Below are positions 9,284 to 19,923 of a DNA stretch of 64,000 nt, in pieces. Source of the stretch: Trichomonas tenax (Eukaryota; Parabasalia; Trichomonadida; Trichomonadidae). The notes beneath the pieces are model-generated. The model had not been told where the DNA came from and did not search any database. It saw only the letters and a program-made list of their open reading frames with translations. Made by a program: the position numbers and the translations under genes. Where the stretch lies: the NCBI GenBank assembly GCA_023091735.1, contig JALKBU010000004.1, forward strand, positions 1-64,000, written 5' to 3'. Each line of letters opens with the position of its first letter. Within the stretch, counting starts at the first letter, position 1.

Positions 9284-10093
9284 TTAGTAATGATTGAAAC
9301 ATCTCTTATAGACGAGCTACAAAGCACCAATTAAAGTGCCCATGAAAACCGCAGGCATGAATATGTCAGCAGAGTTCTTCCTCATAAGAATGGCATCTTC
9401 ACAAGTCTTTTCTTCGATTTGTAGGAACGATTTGCGTGTCATAAGGAAGCAGTGATTGATAGTGTTAAAGTGGATTACTGATGTCTCGTTCTTAGTCGCG
9501 TATATTTTCATTCTATGAACAAAATCAGAAAGCCCATCAGTTTCAACGGTTATTGAAAAATCGTGGTATTGGTTATCATTGAATCTGAAACAGTTGTACT
9601 TCTCCGGTGCTCTACGGTCCAATTGAACGTAAATGCACGAATCGAGATTTCTGCCCTAATTTCGAACTTTTCCTTTCAAATTGATGCTTTCACCGTAATT
9701 GTAAACATTTGTAAAGTTATTTTCACTAGTTATAGTGATATCAGGTGTGTAAGTGTCCAAAAGAACAATAGGATAACAGTATCTCGTTTCATCAGGCCAA
9801 GATGTGACATAACTCACTGATGTCGTATTACCAGGCTTCACATTAGGTGTCTTAAATGTAAATGACCCGAAAGTATGGGTGTTAGAGCAATCTAAAGTTG
9901 TATTTGTCTAAATAAATCCATAATCGTCGTAGATATTCATGAGTTTGTCACCCTAACAGTTAGTATAGTACTCAAAAGTGATCGGTTCACCAATTGCATA
10001 CGACGGTTTCAGCGTATTTACTGGATAAAATATTGGTTCATTGTCATAACCATAGTCAATGTACATAAAATTGGCATAATCGAACGCCAGCAT
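9284..10093 (-). pseudogene. Surface-type protein gene interrupted only by TAG codons
   Basis: One frame runs without indels from ATG at 10093 to TAA at 9284-9286. It is interrupted by TAG at 9953-9955, 9908-9910, 9656-9658 and 9317-9319. The protein has spaced cysteines and N-glycosylation-type NT/NN sites, beta-rich segments (YAIGEPITFEYY, YGESINLKGKV) resembling trichomonad Ig-like surface repeats, and a hydrophobic segment near the end (IFMPAVFMGTLIGAL) followed, past the last TAG, by LVYKRCFNHY, which looks like a short cytoplasmic tail. No good signal peptide is seen at the ATG. Most likely a young pseudogene with C-to-T changes at CAG codons. Readthrough is an unlikely alternative, since other genes here rarely use TAG as stop. 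Confidence 0.5.
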
Positions 10094-10489
10094 GTACCTG
10101 GCTATTTAAATTGCTTTTTAAAAATGTTAAGAGAACGGACATTACAACATCATATAGATGTTGTATATTGAACGATTTCAAACGAAAACGATTTTTTAAT
10201 ACAATACTCCTTAAGAAATTTTTGACATTTTTGTTATAATTCAATACTCTTTAAGAAATTTTTGAGGAAAATCATTTTTTGATAAATTTCAAAATAATAT
10301 TTTTAAATCATTCTTCAAACCATCAGATTACTAATTTATTTACTTATTTACTTATCTATTTATTTTTAAGTTTACATGTCAGAAAATTTAAAATCCGAAA
10401 ATTTTAAACAACTCATAATGACCAATACTATATAATATTCTGACTTTTCTAAAAATTTGTAAACTTGTAATCAAACAATATATATCCAG

Positions 10490-11190
10490 CTTTGAATATT
10501 CATTTTTAAATAATTTTGATTCCACCTTTTCCAAAACCGGATATGACATAACGACAGGAAGAGGACCATTCTGTTTATATAATGGAGTTATGAATATTAC
10601 TTCTAATAATTTATCTGCTACAAAAGTCACTGACTATTGTCTTGGTCTATTATTATATGGATAATAATGCATATTTTTCATATTGCTATTTTATGAATAA
10701 CACAAATATTAATCCCGGTGCTTCTATGCTTTTTATTAGAGGTACATCAAGTTTACCTAACATAAAATATTTTCATGTGACTTTATTTCTAATGTCAATG
10801 GGGCGCATCTAATTGTTTGTGATAATATTATGCAAGTTATTTCAAATTGCAATTGCATTGATAATAAGTGTGCTGGTACTACTTTTGACCATCGTGATGC
10901 TTGTAATACACTTGTTAATGACTGCTTTTTAGGTAATGGATATAGTGGCTATCAAAATATAGTCACAGTCCAAAATTCCAAAGCTTAATCAATTGATCTT
11001 CATCTATCTCATTTATCAACCTTTGAATGTTTTGCGAGATATACCATCGTTTATAAAACAATTGAAGTTACAGCCATATCTGATGAAGATAAATTCATTC
11101 TTAGTTTGTACTTTAAATCTTCTATTTATTATTTGAATATTTTAAATGCTAATTTTAAACTTGAAATTATAATTAATGCAGACTAATGGA
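10490..11190 (+). pseudogene. Decayed beta-helix (Pmp-like) surface protein fragment
   Basis: Several frames in turn read like the trichomonad beta-helix surface family: GPFCLYNGVMNITSNNLSA, MDNNAYFSYCYFMNNTN and ISNCNCIDNKCAGTTFDH. They are separated by stops and frameshifts. The spaced C-x-F-x-x-N pattern is typical of the family. No promoter or start is evident. The pieces are collinear on the plus strand, so this is one decayed gene. Confidence 0.5.
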
Positions 11191-11538
11191 GAGTTTTTGG
11201 TGCTATTTAAATACATTTCAAAAATTTGCAAGATTCACAAATCAATTTTGAATTAAAAATATGTAATTAATGTAACAATATTCATATACAGAGTTCCAAT
11301 GATATCTTACGTCGTTGATTAATAGCCGGTATTTTAAAATTAAATGAAATGAACGTTAGGGTTTTGTGAGTACCATTCATCATGTTTGTTACCGATTTTT
11401 TATAATTCCATCATTTGAATGATATCCTTCACGGCAATATATGATCATAAATACAGTTTTGAGAGCATTTTATGAAATGAATTTAAACAATTAAACATTC
11501 AATTTTGAGAAGAAATTATTGTAGAATCATTTTTCTTA

Positions 11539-11967
11539 ATGTTCGCCTACGCCTGCTTCCAACGTCCTCAAGCACCAGATGAATCAAAGTGTACTACATC
11601 TGAGGCTATCAGAGACTTTGAGAGAGTAAAGAAGAGGGTTCAGAACGCTGGAAATCAATTAAACGTTGTCACCGAGTAACTTGAGCCCATCTTTGGACCA
11701 AAGCTTCATGTCTATAATCTGATGAAACAAGCAAACATGCTCAGTGAAAAGCTTGGATTGACTATTGATAAGCTTGCAACAAGAAATAGGAAAGCATTGT
11801 TGTGCTGGTTCACAGAGAATTGGGAAAATATCTGTAACTTCCTTCCAAAGGCTGCCTCTCCAATCCATTGCACATTGTGGCAGCCAAAGATACAACCGAT
11901 TTGCCAGAATGTCCAAGCATTCGACATTGACATTAGCGACATTTCAAACTTACTTAACTATCATTGA
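11539..11967 (+). pseudogene. Hypothetical protein gene with a single nonsense codon
   Basis: A 142-codon frame starts at ATG 11539 and ends at TGA 11965-11967. It has one in-frame TAA at 11677-11679 (codon 47) and no other lesion. The ATG follows an intact TCATTTTTC initiator (11527). The product would be mostly helical: residues 1-46 begin MFAYACFQRPQAPDESKC and the part after the stop includes LHVYNLMKQANMLSEKLG and a Cys/Trp-rich segment. I do not recognise the family. Base composition is more GC-rich than the surroundings, as expected for recent coding sequence. It may be a recent pseudogene, or the downstream part (ATG at 11722) may still be translated. Confidence 0.45.
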
Positions 11968-12554
11968 AGTCATGTATTCTTTTATTATTATTTGCGTATT
12001 TTATTTAAAGAATTATCATGGTTATTTTCAAACACATCATTTTTTTACGTTATATGACAGGGATTCATAATATGTCATTCAGATATTGATATGTTCTAAA
12101 TGATTATTTACTAGACATTTACAAAATGTGTAAAAGGTGAAGTTTGACTGGTTTAGAAACTTTTGAATTCACGAAAAAAAAGAAGCTTTTTTAAGTTTTT
12201 TTTCTTTAACATACTGTAATTTCATTTTACAGCTTTCAAATTCAATTACAACAGCTCTCAAAGATAATCTACAAGAACTGCTGCCTGCTTACTTGAAGGC
12301 AAACAATTTCATAAATGGAATTCGATTAAAAAAAACACATTTTGATTTTGATTCATTTCATTGACGCATATCGAATCTAGTGGATATTTACTTGATCTAC
12401 TTCAATCTGATTCATGTCTTATAATGAAAAATAGAAAATAAAATTTGATATTTTGAAAAATTTGGATAATTCGTTTTCGAGCTATGAGGTATTGCTTAAT
12501 TGTATCGTAGAATTCACTGTATTAACAACTACTGTTAAAAATTCAAATCTAAAA
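11968..12554. other. Intergenic, with one short coding-like relic
   Basis: Mostly AT-rich non-coding DNA. Around 12232-12335 the plus strand reads LSNSITTALKDNLQELLPAY and onward, a short helix-like fragment with no start; it may be a relic of the preceding gene family. Nothing else is supportable. Confidence 0.3.
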
Positions 12555-12895
12555 TTTTAAACTTCATCTTCGCTGAAGTAATCTTCGATGACAATCGCAG
12601 ATTGCTGCCTGGAGAACTCTGCTTGGATCAGCGCTGCTACATCTCCAGAATGAGACTCACAAGCGACCATGAAAGCAGTTTGTCGTTAAAAACAGCGCAA
12701 TGAAGTGGATATCCGATTCTTTCGTATAAATCATTCATTTGTTCTGGATGTTTGTGTATATAATGTTGAAGATCTTTCATATTACCTGTAAATGCATTCC
12801 TTCTGGAACGTCATTCTCATCGATGCCATCATCGCCGACTTCTTCCTCTTCTTCGTAAACCGTTTCTTCCTTCAAACTCTTCTTTGTTCATAAAT
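12555..12895 (-). pseudogene. Ankyrin-type protein gene relic
   Basis: Minus-strand pieces in shifting frames read KEETVYEEEEEVGDDGIDE, then NMKDLQHYIHKHPEQMNDLY, then YPLHCAVFND and VACESHSGDVAALIQAEF, ending FSEDEV and a TAA. The order (acidic N-terminus, then ankyrin-like PLHxAV and a helix pair) fits the abundant trichomonad ankyrin family. At least three frameshifts separate the pieces. ATG near 12890 follows an A/T-rich leader. Confidence 0.45.
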
Positions 12896-14418
12896 AAAAA
12901 TTGTAAAAAATAAAAATCCGTTTTCATACGAAAAGCATAAAAATAGAATGTGTATGGAGTTGCAGTCACTTTTTACGTTCAGATTTTGTCCAAATCCTTA
13001 TTTTAAAATCTTGTTACTTGAAGCTAAAATAACACTATTTGATAACACACCCACTGAATCATAATTTTGGTCTCAAAATCGAAAAACAGAATTTTATTTT
13101 TGGTCATATATCAAAAAGTTGCTTTTTAAGCGCTCAAACTCATGTGGATTAATTTTCTTAAGTAACTATATCAATGCGTTATATTCAATGATTCCATTCG
13201 GTTGATATTAAAATATTATAAAATTCAATCAAAATTTCTTCTGATAAACGTTCTCTGTTGTTTTTATTGGCTGAAATTTAATTCCACAAGTCTAAAAGTA
13301 CTCAATTTCAAAAATGAAAATATCTAAGTATGCAGCACTTACGCATTTTTCAATGGCGTTTTTTGGACATGCGCAAAACCGTTACGCACTTGCGACTTAT
13401 CAAATAACAATAATTTTTTTATTATAGGCAGACAAGGTTAAAATGGAAGTTTCATTAAACGGTAAATATACTTCATAATAGCTTTCGCAATAGAATCAGT
13501 CATAAAATATATTACTTTCCTATCAATAATCCATAGTGCGTGTTCAATTTTAAAACTCATTGATTTTTTTGTATGGTGCGCATAATTGATAGTACGCACA
13601 GGCCAAATAAGTTCTTAAAATCGCCCAGACCTGTTCGATTTTTATATAGCCTACAAAGTGTGAGTACTCAGAATTATACGTACTTAAGAATTTTGTGCGT
13701 GTTCAAATATTTTTTGCTGCAAAATAGCTATATTGATTGTGCCGCATCTAAAATATATGTCAAAGCATTCAAATAAAAAATGTGACATTCAATTCTGTTT
13801 TGGTGGATAATTTTACAGGAGTGGGTTTGGGAGGGGCTTTGCCCCTCCCAATAGAACCGAGCGTTCAGCAAAGCGGCACGCGAGGAAAAATTGTGTATTG
13901 AGTAAAAAAATAACTTTCTTTGTGTCAAATTGCCCCATGCTTAAAAATATCCAAAACAAGTTTAAGTTTTCGGGATTTTTATGGCAATATTTCAAGCTTT
14001 TTTAATGACCAACTTCGAGTTGCACATCTTTTCTAACTTTACATTAATCAATAATGTGATAATAGCAACTCTAATTTGGTCATTTTGCAAATTATGTGTT
14101 CTAAGGTGGAAAGAATGTGTTTTTATCCCTTTAGGTTCACGTACAATAGGTGCATCATTTGCTTCTAACAATTGCATCTAATTAAACAATTCCCTGCAAG
14201 TTCAAATCAACTTTTTAAAATGGATTCTTGAACAAATTTATTGCATTTGCAACTCAACATCATTTTTGTAGTATGTGTTGATATTTATTTTCATTAATGA
14301 ATATTATGCATAATTAAATATTAGCTTTTTGATGGAGATTTTAAAATATGTCATTTCACTTTGAAAGCTTACGATGACACTTTTCTAAAAGGTGACAATA
14401 ATAACGTATATTTAAAAA
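12896..14418. other. Long intergenic region with a GC-rich hairpin
   Basis: No convincing coding sequence. It contains an 11-bp-stem hairpin (13827-13851) in a GC-rich island (about 13815-13885) that stands out from the AT-rich background. Short frames here lack protein-like composition. Confidence 0.5.
13827..13851. repeat. Perfect GC-rich stem-loop
   Basis: TTGGGAGGGGC, loop TTT, GCCCCTCCCAA. Perfect 11-bp stem. The adjoining 13852-13885 is also GC-rich (AACCGAGCG...GCGGCACGCG). Confidence 0.8.
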
Positions 14419-15000
14419 ATGGATCTTCGTCCACCGCAAACAGTTCTCTCGTTCAAGGCCCATCTCATCAGCAAGAATCGTGAAGATATTTTGAGGCAGT
14501 TCATTGTCAACTACTTTGTGGACGATGACAAATTCTCTGTGTTCGAAAAAGTTGTTCCAAACAGTGGATTCTCTGGTGGCAACTTTATTTCGCGCGCTAA
14601 GTTCATAAACCCAGAAACAGGCTCGAAATACAAGACAGAGGAGCTCTACATGGGAGCTAAAGTCGTATTAAATTCTTGGACATTCCAATTGGACGAAGCT
14701 ACAGAGGGAACACTTCGTGCTATGGAAGCCAACTCCGACCAGTTTCCAAGATCCGATCTTTCTTTGACAATCACACCAAAAGTTCACTTATTAAAGGGTC
14801 AGAAGGCTCAGCTTGAAGAGGAGTTCAAGTCCAAGGATAAGCAAGGCCGTGGACGTGTTACATGGGTTGTTGCTCGCAATATTTTCGATGAACACGATTT
14901 ATTCACAGATCCACAAGAGCGCTTAACATTGCTTCGCAGATATCAGTTCGCTGATGTCGAACAATTCAAGTATAGTGAATTTCTCCAAGTTATTCAATAA
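14419..15000 (+). CDS. DM10-domain flagellar protein, EFHC-like C-terminal unit (193 aa)
   Basis: The first ~110 residues are a DM10 domain as found in EFHC1/EFHC2 (Rib72), microtubule-inner proteins of axonemal doublets: REDILRQFIVNYFVDDDKFSVFE, then NSGFSGGNFISRAKF, then YKTEELYMGAKVVLNSWTFQLDEA and ATEGTLRAMEANSDQFP. The rest (residues ~120-193) is helical, with TWVVARNIFDEH and YSEFLQVIQ, resembling the EF-hand-like tail without clear calcium loops. Full EFHC proteins have three DM10 domains; this has one, matching only the last DM10 plus tail. Frame is clean. A Myb-like AACGTAT and an AAAGGTGACA element lie just upstream. Likely role is in the flagellar axoneme; that is inferred from the family. 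Confidence 0.8.
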   Translation: MDLRPPQTVLSFKAHLISKNREDILRQFIVNYFVDDDKFSVFEKVVPNSGFSGGNFISRAKFINPETGSKYKTEELYMGAKVVLNSWTFQLDEATEGTLRAMEANSDQFPRSDLSLTITPKVHLLKGQKAQLEEEFKSKDKQGRGRVTWVVARNIFDEHDLFTDPQERLTLLRRYQFADVEQFKYSEFLQVIQ

Positions 15001-15379
15001 ATTCGATGTTAAAATTATTTCTTACAAAATCACACTATTTTATATATAACAATTATAGCAGGCCAATGCTTTAATTGAATTTTATTATTAAACCAATAAA
15101 TACAAAATAATAACTTATCTAGATAATAAAAACTCTATAAAAAGATAAATCTATATGCAAAATAACGCCTTTTATCCTATAAGAGAGCAGATAATTCTTC
15201 AGAAGCTTCAAAAATTATTAATAGTATTGTTAAAAGATTTAGTTCTATCGTCTTTTTAGGCGAATGTTTGACATTTCATTCAATTAAAAAGTCAAAGAAA
15301 TTAAAGATAGTGTATGGCCATACCTATGAAGTGCTGCATAATGAATGTCACAATTACATGAAAAAACGATAATTTGCTG

Positions 15380-15960
15380 ATTATTATTTTCGTTCATGCC
15401 TGGATTATTATTGTTATCACCTACAAAGCAATCACCTGCTTTGAATAAATTAAGCTCTAGATTTGTGACGTTAAATTATCTTCAAAAGTTACAGCATCAT
15501 CAAAAGTTCCATTATTGTTATCAAAGTAACATTGAATAAATTTTATAATACCAATAGCAATCATATTTCCATTACAACCATTATCTTTAATTATGCAATC
15601 TCTTGCAAATAATTCTGATGATAATCAATCCTGAATAATCCTCCTGAAAATAACAAATTGTTAACAAATATGTTATTATTGTAGATATATTTTTCATCTA
15701 AATAAAACATGCAAGAATATGAAACTCGGTTATTATTAAAATTGCAATAAGCAACATAGTTGCAGCTTAAAAAAGTGGCAGAGCAGAAGTTATGAGGAAT
15801 ATTCGAATGGGTGAGATTATTCGATTTAATTACCTCAGAACAATGAATATCGCCACTTTCACAAATAATAGACATAAAAATGGTTGCATTGGAATTGGAG
15901 CTCTCAATGAGTGAATTATAATTTTTTGACACTATATCTTGCATTCACTTTTATAGGCCA
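15380..15960 (-). pseudogene. Decayed beta-helix surface protein fragment
   Basis: The frame 15944-15591 has the repeated Cys/Asn/Phe pattern of the trichomonad Pmp-like family (FMSIICESGDIHCSEVI, FLSCNYVAYCNFNNNRVSY). Downstream, short similar pieces continue to about 15380 in other frames with stops. There is no signal peptide or membrane anchor, so it is an internal remnant. 15001-15380 holds nothing recognisable. Confidence 0.5.
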
Positions 15961-16193
15961 ATATGTTAAATTTGCAGACAGCTTCTCCTGCATACGCAAC
16001 ATGCTCAGTATTGCCAAAGAATAAATTCCAATTACTTATTAAATAAAAACTAAAGGAACAACCAATACTTACATAAAATATCACTTTTTTCACTATAATG
16101 TCACATTTTGTCGGAACAAAAAAATCGAATAAAACAGTAAATAATGCTATTTAATGAAATATACAAAATCATATATAAACTAATAGAGGGAAA

Positions 16194-18134
16194 TCAATGG
16201 TTTCCTCTTCTTATCTTGATCGCCTTCCTCTTAGGAAGATCTTTCCTTGGAGCTTCTTGTTTTTCTTCATGTTTAATTTCAGGTACTTCTTCTTGCTTTG
16301 TCTCTGCCGGAGGCTCTGGAGCTCTTTCTTCTGTCTCAAAGGTAGCTGGTCCCTCGAGAGGAGGAAGTTCCTTTATTTTGATCTGTGCGTTCTCATCGAA
16401 CTTCATTGCATCATCATCTTCGTCATCGTCACCAAAGAAGTCATTATTTTCTTTTGGATCTACTTTCTTTGGAGCTATTATGAGCTCTTTCTTCGGCTCA
16501 ACCTTTGGTGTTGGCTTTGGTTCTGGCTTAGATGGAACGGCTTTATGTGGTACCTTTTGAACGAGTGGATTTGGTTTAACATCTTCCTCATCTGAATGAT
16601 CACTTGGGAGTTTCAATGCATCGTCGTTTCCATCGTCGTCGCCAAAGAAGTCATCTTCTGCCTTTTGTGCAGGCTTTGGAGATGGCTTGACTTCGGCCTT
16701 TTGAGCTGGCACAGTTTCTTTCTTAACCTCTGCTTTTGGTTCTTGTTTTTGGACAGGGGGTTTCTTTGGCTGAGCATTCTGTACAAGCGGATTTGGTTTA
16801 ACATCTTCATCATCATGATCTGATGGAAGCTTCAAGGCATCATTATCACCGAAAAAGTCATCATTTTCCACAGGTTTTGGAGCTGGTTTCTTAGCAGCAA
16901 CAACAACAACAGGCTCTGGTTTCTTCGCTGGTTTCTTTGGTGGTACTTTTTGAACTAATGGATTTGGTTTAACATCTTCGTCGTCGTGATCACTTGGGAG
17001 CTTCAACACATCATCATTAACATCATCGTCACCAAAGAAATCATCATTTTCAGTATTCTTTTGGGGGTTTGCGGTCTTTGGTTGATTTTGCGTTGATACT
17101 GCTTGCTTTAGCTTGGATCCAGTATTCTGATCACTAAGATTTTCATTGGATTTATCACCAATACTTCTATCTGTTGAATCTTTTCTCTTAATATGTGGAA
17201 TTCTCCTCTTTGTTCTTTGTGGAGTCTTATCATCGGGCTTTGCTTCTTGTGCCTGCACTGCTGATCTTTCTTGTTGTCTTTGTGATTTATCGATAGTGAT
17301 TAAGCCTTCTAATGGCTCTGGTTCTTCTTCTTTCTGTATTTCGGCTTGCTTTGGCTTTTGTGGTGGCGGAGGTGGAACCTTTGGCATTGCAAGTAAAGCA
17401 GACTCACGAGAAATAAAATCAATTGCAGTTTCATGTGATTGACGAAGTTGATCATCAAGATCATCGCTTGTAAGTTTCAGCAATGCCTGCAGTAGTTTCT
17501 TATTTGAGTAAATGTAAGGAATTGATAACCAACTGTGAAGTTCTTTAAGTCCTTGAGCAGTTTTAAGTGATCCAGGAATGAAAGTGAATCTTCCGATCTT
17601 CGATTGTAACAATTCTGGTATAACTGGATCATTTGTTTCGTCCATGAAATTCGAAAATACAACAATTGGAAGATCTAATGGTGATTCTTCGATGATTTTG
17701 TTTGCAAGAGTTATTGTGTCTTTGTGGCGAACATCAATTAGTACAACAAGTCCGTCTGCACGCTTATAAGTATCAATTGTCGATGCATCTGGATAATCAG
17801 CCTTATTTGGACGATCGACAGGAATCAGTGCCTTTTCGACAACGTCCCAAACCTTTAAATTAATGACTTCTCCTTTTGTATAATCGGCTGAAAAGGGAAT
17901 TTCGGATGCATCAAGGAAAGGAGTGGCAAAGTAGTCATCACTGAACTGCTGTCCCAGCATTCGCGTAACAAGAGTTGATTTTCCTGAAGATCTTTGTCCA
18001 CGAACAATAATTAACATCTCGTGTGTCGCGTGGAACTTATACGGATTGTTCTGCTTCGGGGATGGTTCCGGACGCGGTGTTTGTGTTACTCCTGGAGGTA
18101 AATTTTGGACCGGAATCGCTTGTTCATTTCCCAT
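16194..18134 (-). CDS. RABL6/PARF-like atypical GTPase with acidic tandem repeats (646 aa)
   Basis: Residues ~35-230 form a Ras-like GTPase: P-loop GQRSSGKST, then VINLKVWDVV in place of the DxxG switch, ADGLVVLIDV, and IVVFSNFMD in place of NKxD. These substitutions and the following GLKELHSWLSIPY and ALLKLTSDDLDDQL helix resemble animal RABL6 (Parf), which has the same altered G-motifs. The C-terminal half is low complexity: four tandem units of DDFFGDDD...LKLPSDHDDEDVKPNPLVQ joined by Pro/Lys/Ala-rich linkers, then a basic end (PKRKAIKIRRGNH). RABL6 also ends in acidic and lysine-rich disordered sequence. In animals it binds cell-cycle and membrane partners; the role here is unknown. ATG preceded by an A-run and TCGT; the stop is TGA. 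Confidence 0.6.
   Translation of the reverse strand: MGNEQAIPVQNLPPGVTQTPRPEPSPKQNNPYKFHATHEMLIIVRGQRSSGKSTLVTRMLGQQFSDDYFATPFLDASEIPFSADYTKGEVINLKVWDVVEKALIPVDRPNKADYPDASTIDTYKRADGLVVLIDVRHKDTITLANKIIEESPLDLPIVVFSNFMDETNDPVIPELLQSKIGRFTFIPGSLKTAQGLKELHSWLSIPYIYSNKKLLQALLKLTSDDLDDQLRQSHETAIDFISRESALLAMPKVPPPPPQKPKQAEIQKEEEPEPLEGLITIDKSQRQQERSAVQAQEAKPDDKTPQRTKRRIPHIKRKDSTDRSIGDKSNENLSDQNTGSKLKQAVSTQNQPKTANPQKNTENDDFFGDDDVNDDVLKLPSDHDDEDVKPNPLVQKVPPKKPAKKPEPVVVVAAKKPAPKPVENDDFFGDNDALKLPSDHDDEDVKPNPLVQNAQPKKPPVQKQEPKAEVKKETVPAQKAEVKPSPKPAQKAEDDFFGDDDGNDDALKLPSDHSDEEDVKPNPLVQKVPHKAVPSKPEPKPTPKVEPKKELIIAPKKVDPKENNDFFGDDDEDDDAMKFDENAQIKIKELPPLEGPATFETEERAPEPPAETKQEEVPEIKHEEKQEAPRKDLPKRKAIKIRRGNH
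16380..17070 (-). repeat. Tandem acidic repeat encoded in RABL6-like gene
   Basis: Four degenerate copies of a segment coding DDFFGDDD(x)NDDALKLPSDHDDEDVKPNPLVQ, at about 16980-17050, 16795-16870, 16560-16665 and 16390-16455 (the last partial). The repeats are separated by variable Pro/Lys linkers and are prone to length variation. Confidence 0.75.
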
Positions 18135-19117
18135 GTTTTTTTACGATTTAGACGATGAAAATTAATCGTGAAAAGGGATTTAGGTTCTGATGGAGATAAA
18201 GAAAATCAGGTTAATTTTTTGCTCTTTATTTTCAATGCTATATCGATAAGCCCTGTTTTATTTTTATGGCCCCTTTTATATGGATAATATTTACTCTCAT
18301 TTTTATGATGAATTTGGAATATCTGAATCTTCTTAATCCCAAACATCAACTTTCCAAAACATTTCACAAATATTTTCAACATTTGCTTTAATAGAGAATT
18401 AATTTTTTTATTTCCAAATTGTGAATAAAGCTACTTAGAAATATTTTTGAACAAAAATAAATAAAGTGATGTGTTAAATTTTAGTAGATCTAGATTTTTC
18501 ACGAAATTTGGAATATAAAGCATGTTCATATAATTTTTCCAATTCAATTATTCATGTATTGACTCAAACTAATTGTTATTTTATTGTTTATGTTCATGCC
18601 ATTTATGGAATTAGATATTATTGAGAACTAACAATGATTTTAATGGAACGGTAATATCTCTATCAATAGATTAAAGGCAGCATGCTTAGTTTTTCAAATA
18701 TGAATTAAAATGATCAAGAAATGTTATTTACTCAATGATGTTCGCTGATATCAATACAAAAACCAAGATATATTCATTCAAATATTTCATTCTCATGTCT
18801 TTACACCAGGGTCTAAATAAACCTGAGGTTTGATTAAAACCTCATTATGAGGCTCCAATTCCCATAATATATTTTCGAAAATTTATTAATCCAGAATGAA
18901 GCCGTGAAATTCAAGGCATAGATTATGCATGACATATAGAATAAGAACCTAATGAGAAATATATTTCTGCTATAAAAGTGATGAAGTCCTATCAAAATCG
19001 AGGGGTGTAAAGTCACACTTTGCAAAAAATTACAATTTGCCACTTTAGACCCAGAGAAAATTGTATACTGTGATTTTATGCTTGGCGGCTTATGTTTCAC
19101 TTCTTTATTTCTAAGTA
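18135..19117. other. Intergenic between divergent RABL6-like and H2A genes
   Basis: About 1 kb of AT-rich sequence with no coding frame. Near 18809-19052 a 9-bp inverted pair (GGGTCTAAA / TTTAGACCC) is present without further symmetry. The H2A initiator TCACTTCT is at 19097. Confidence 0.5.
19097..19104 (+). promoter_or_regulatory. Inr-like motif of histone H2A
   Basis: TCACTTCT fits TCA(+1)YWW, giving a 19-nt leader to the ATG at 19118. Confidence 0.5.
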
Positions 19118-19537
19118 ATGCCAGCTAAGAAGGGTGTTAAGAAGACAGCAACAAAGACAGCAGTCGATGGTGAGCGCCAGCATCCAAAGACACGTTCATC
19201 CCGTGCCGGCCTTCAGTTCCCAGTCGGTCGTCTTCACAGATTCCTCCGTGAGGGCCGTTATGGTGAGCGTGTCGGTGCCGGTGCTCCAGTCTTCATGGCT
19301 GCTGTTCTCGAATATCTTACAGTCGAAGTTCTCGAACTTGCAGGTAACGCTGCTCGTGATAACAAGAAGACACGTATTTCCCCACGCCACATCATGCTCG
19401 CCGTCCGTAACGATGAAGAACTTAACCAGCTCCTCTCCAACATCACAATCGCTTCCGCTGGTGTTGTTCCACACATCCACAAGGTCCTCCTCGGCAATCC
19501 AAAGAAGGGCAAGGATGCTTCTCAAACTCAGGAATAA
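19118..19537 (+). CDS. Histone H2A with SQ/TQ tail (139 aa)
   Basis: Canonical H2A fold: [70 protein letters not shown] and the docking [11 protein letters not shown]. The basic N-terminus ([14 protein letters not shown]) precedes it. The last residues are GKDASQTQE, giving overlapping SQ and TQ sites, a possible ATM/ATR-type damage-phosphorylation tail like H2A.X, though not the exact SQE-hydrophobic form. Codon use is GC-richer at third positions (many CGT, CTC, ATC) than neighbours, as for highly expressed genes. No partner H2B lies within the window. TAA stop followed by a T-run. Confidence 0.95.
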   Translation: MPAKKGVKKTATKTAVDGERQHPKTRSSRAGLQFPVGRLHRFLREGRYGERVGAGAPVFMAAVLEYLTVEVLELAGNAARDNKKTRISPRHIMLAVRNDEELNQLLSNITIASAGVVPHIHKVLLGNPKKGKDASQTQE

Positions 19538-19923
19538 ATTGTTTTTTTATTATTGATTTTCGAGAAATTTATCTTTTTTTTTTTAAAATCTTGAGCAAAT
19601 TTAGTTTAATGGTACCCCTAACTCAATAATTCCAGAAACTTTTCAGTTCTTCATCGAGAAAACAAATAATTTCGTATGATTTTTTTGCAAATACAGATAC
19701 TTTCTGGAGTATGGCTGCATAATAGGGCATCAATTAAATTACCCATTGGTAAGGTTAAATTTTGTCTTTTCGAAAACATTATTATCATGAATAAAGATTT
19801 TTTTGGAATCATGGATGCATAATCGAGTAGCCATTAAGCTGCTCTGATTAAAGTTAAACATTCACTCATTTTGTCTCTTATAAAGCATCTTCCTCAAGAA
19901 AATAGATTTTTTCATTTTGAAAA

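Noticed and set aside
10056..10630. Two minus-strand frames (62 and 80 codons)
   Set aside because: The first overlaps the TAG-broken gene in another frame; the second lies opposite a better plus-strand beta-helix relic.
13981..14181. Overlapping short frames on both strands
   Set aside because: No protein-like composition or initiator; adjacent to the GC hairpin in non-coding DNA.
16197..17442. Plus-strand frames opposite the RABL6-like gene
   Set aside because: Aromatic/Cys-rich low-complexity products are complements of the acidic repeat.
18809..19052. Inverted pair GGGTCTAAA / TTTAGACCC 240 bp apart
   Set aside because: Only 9 bp match, flanks give no duplication and the inner sequence shows no further symmetry.
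19134..19556. Second frame overlapping histone H2A
   Set aside because: Arises from the histone's biased codon use; no independent evidence.
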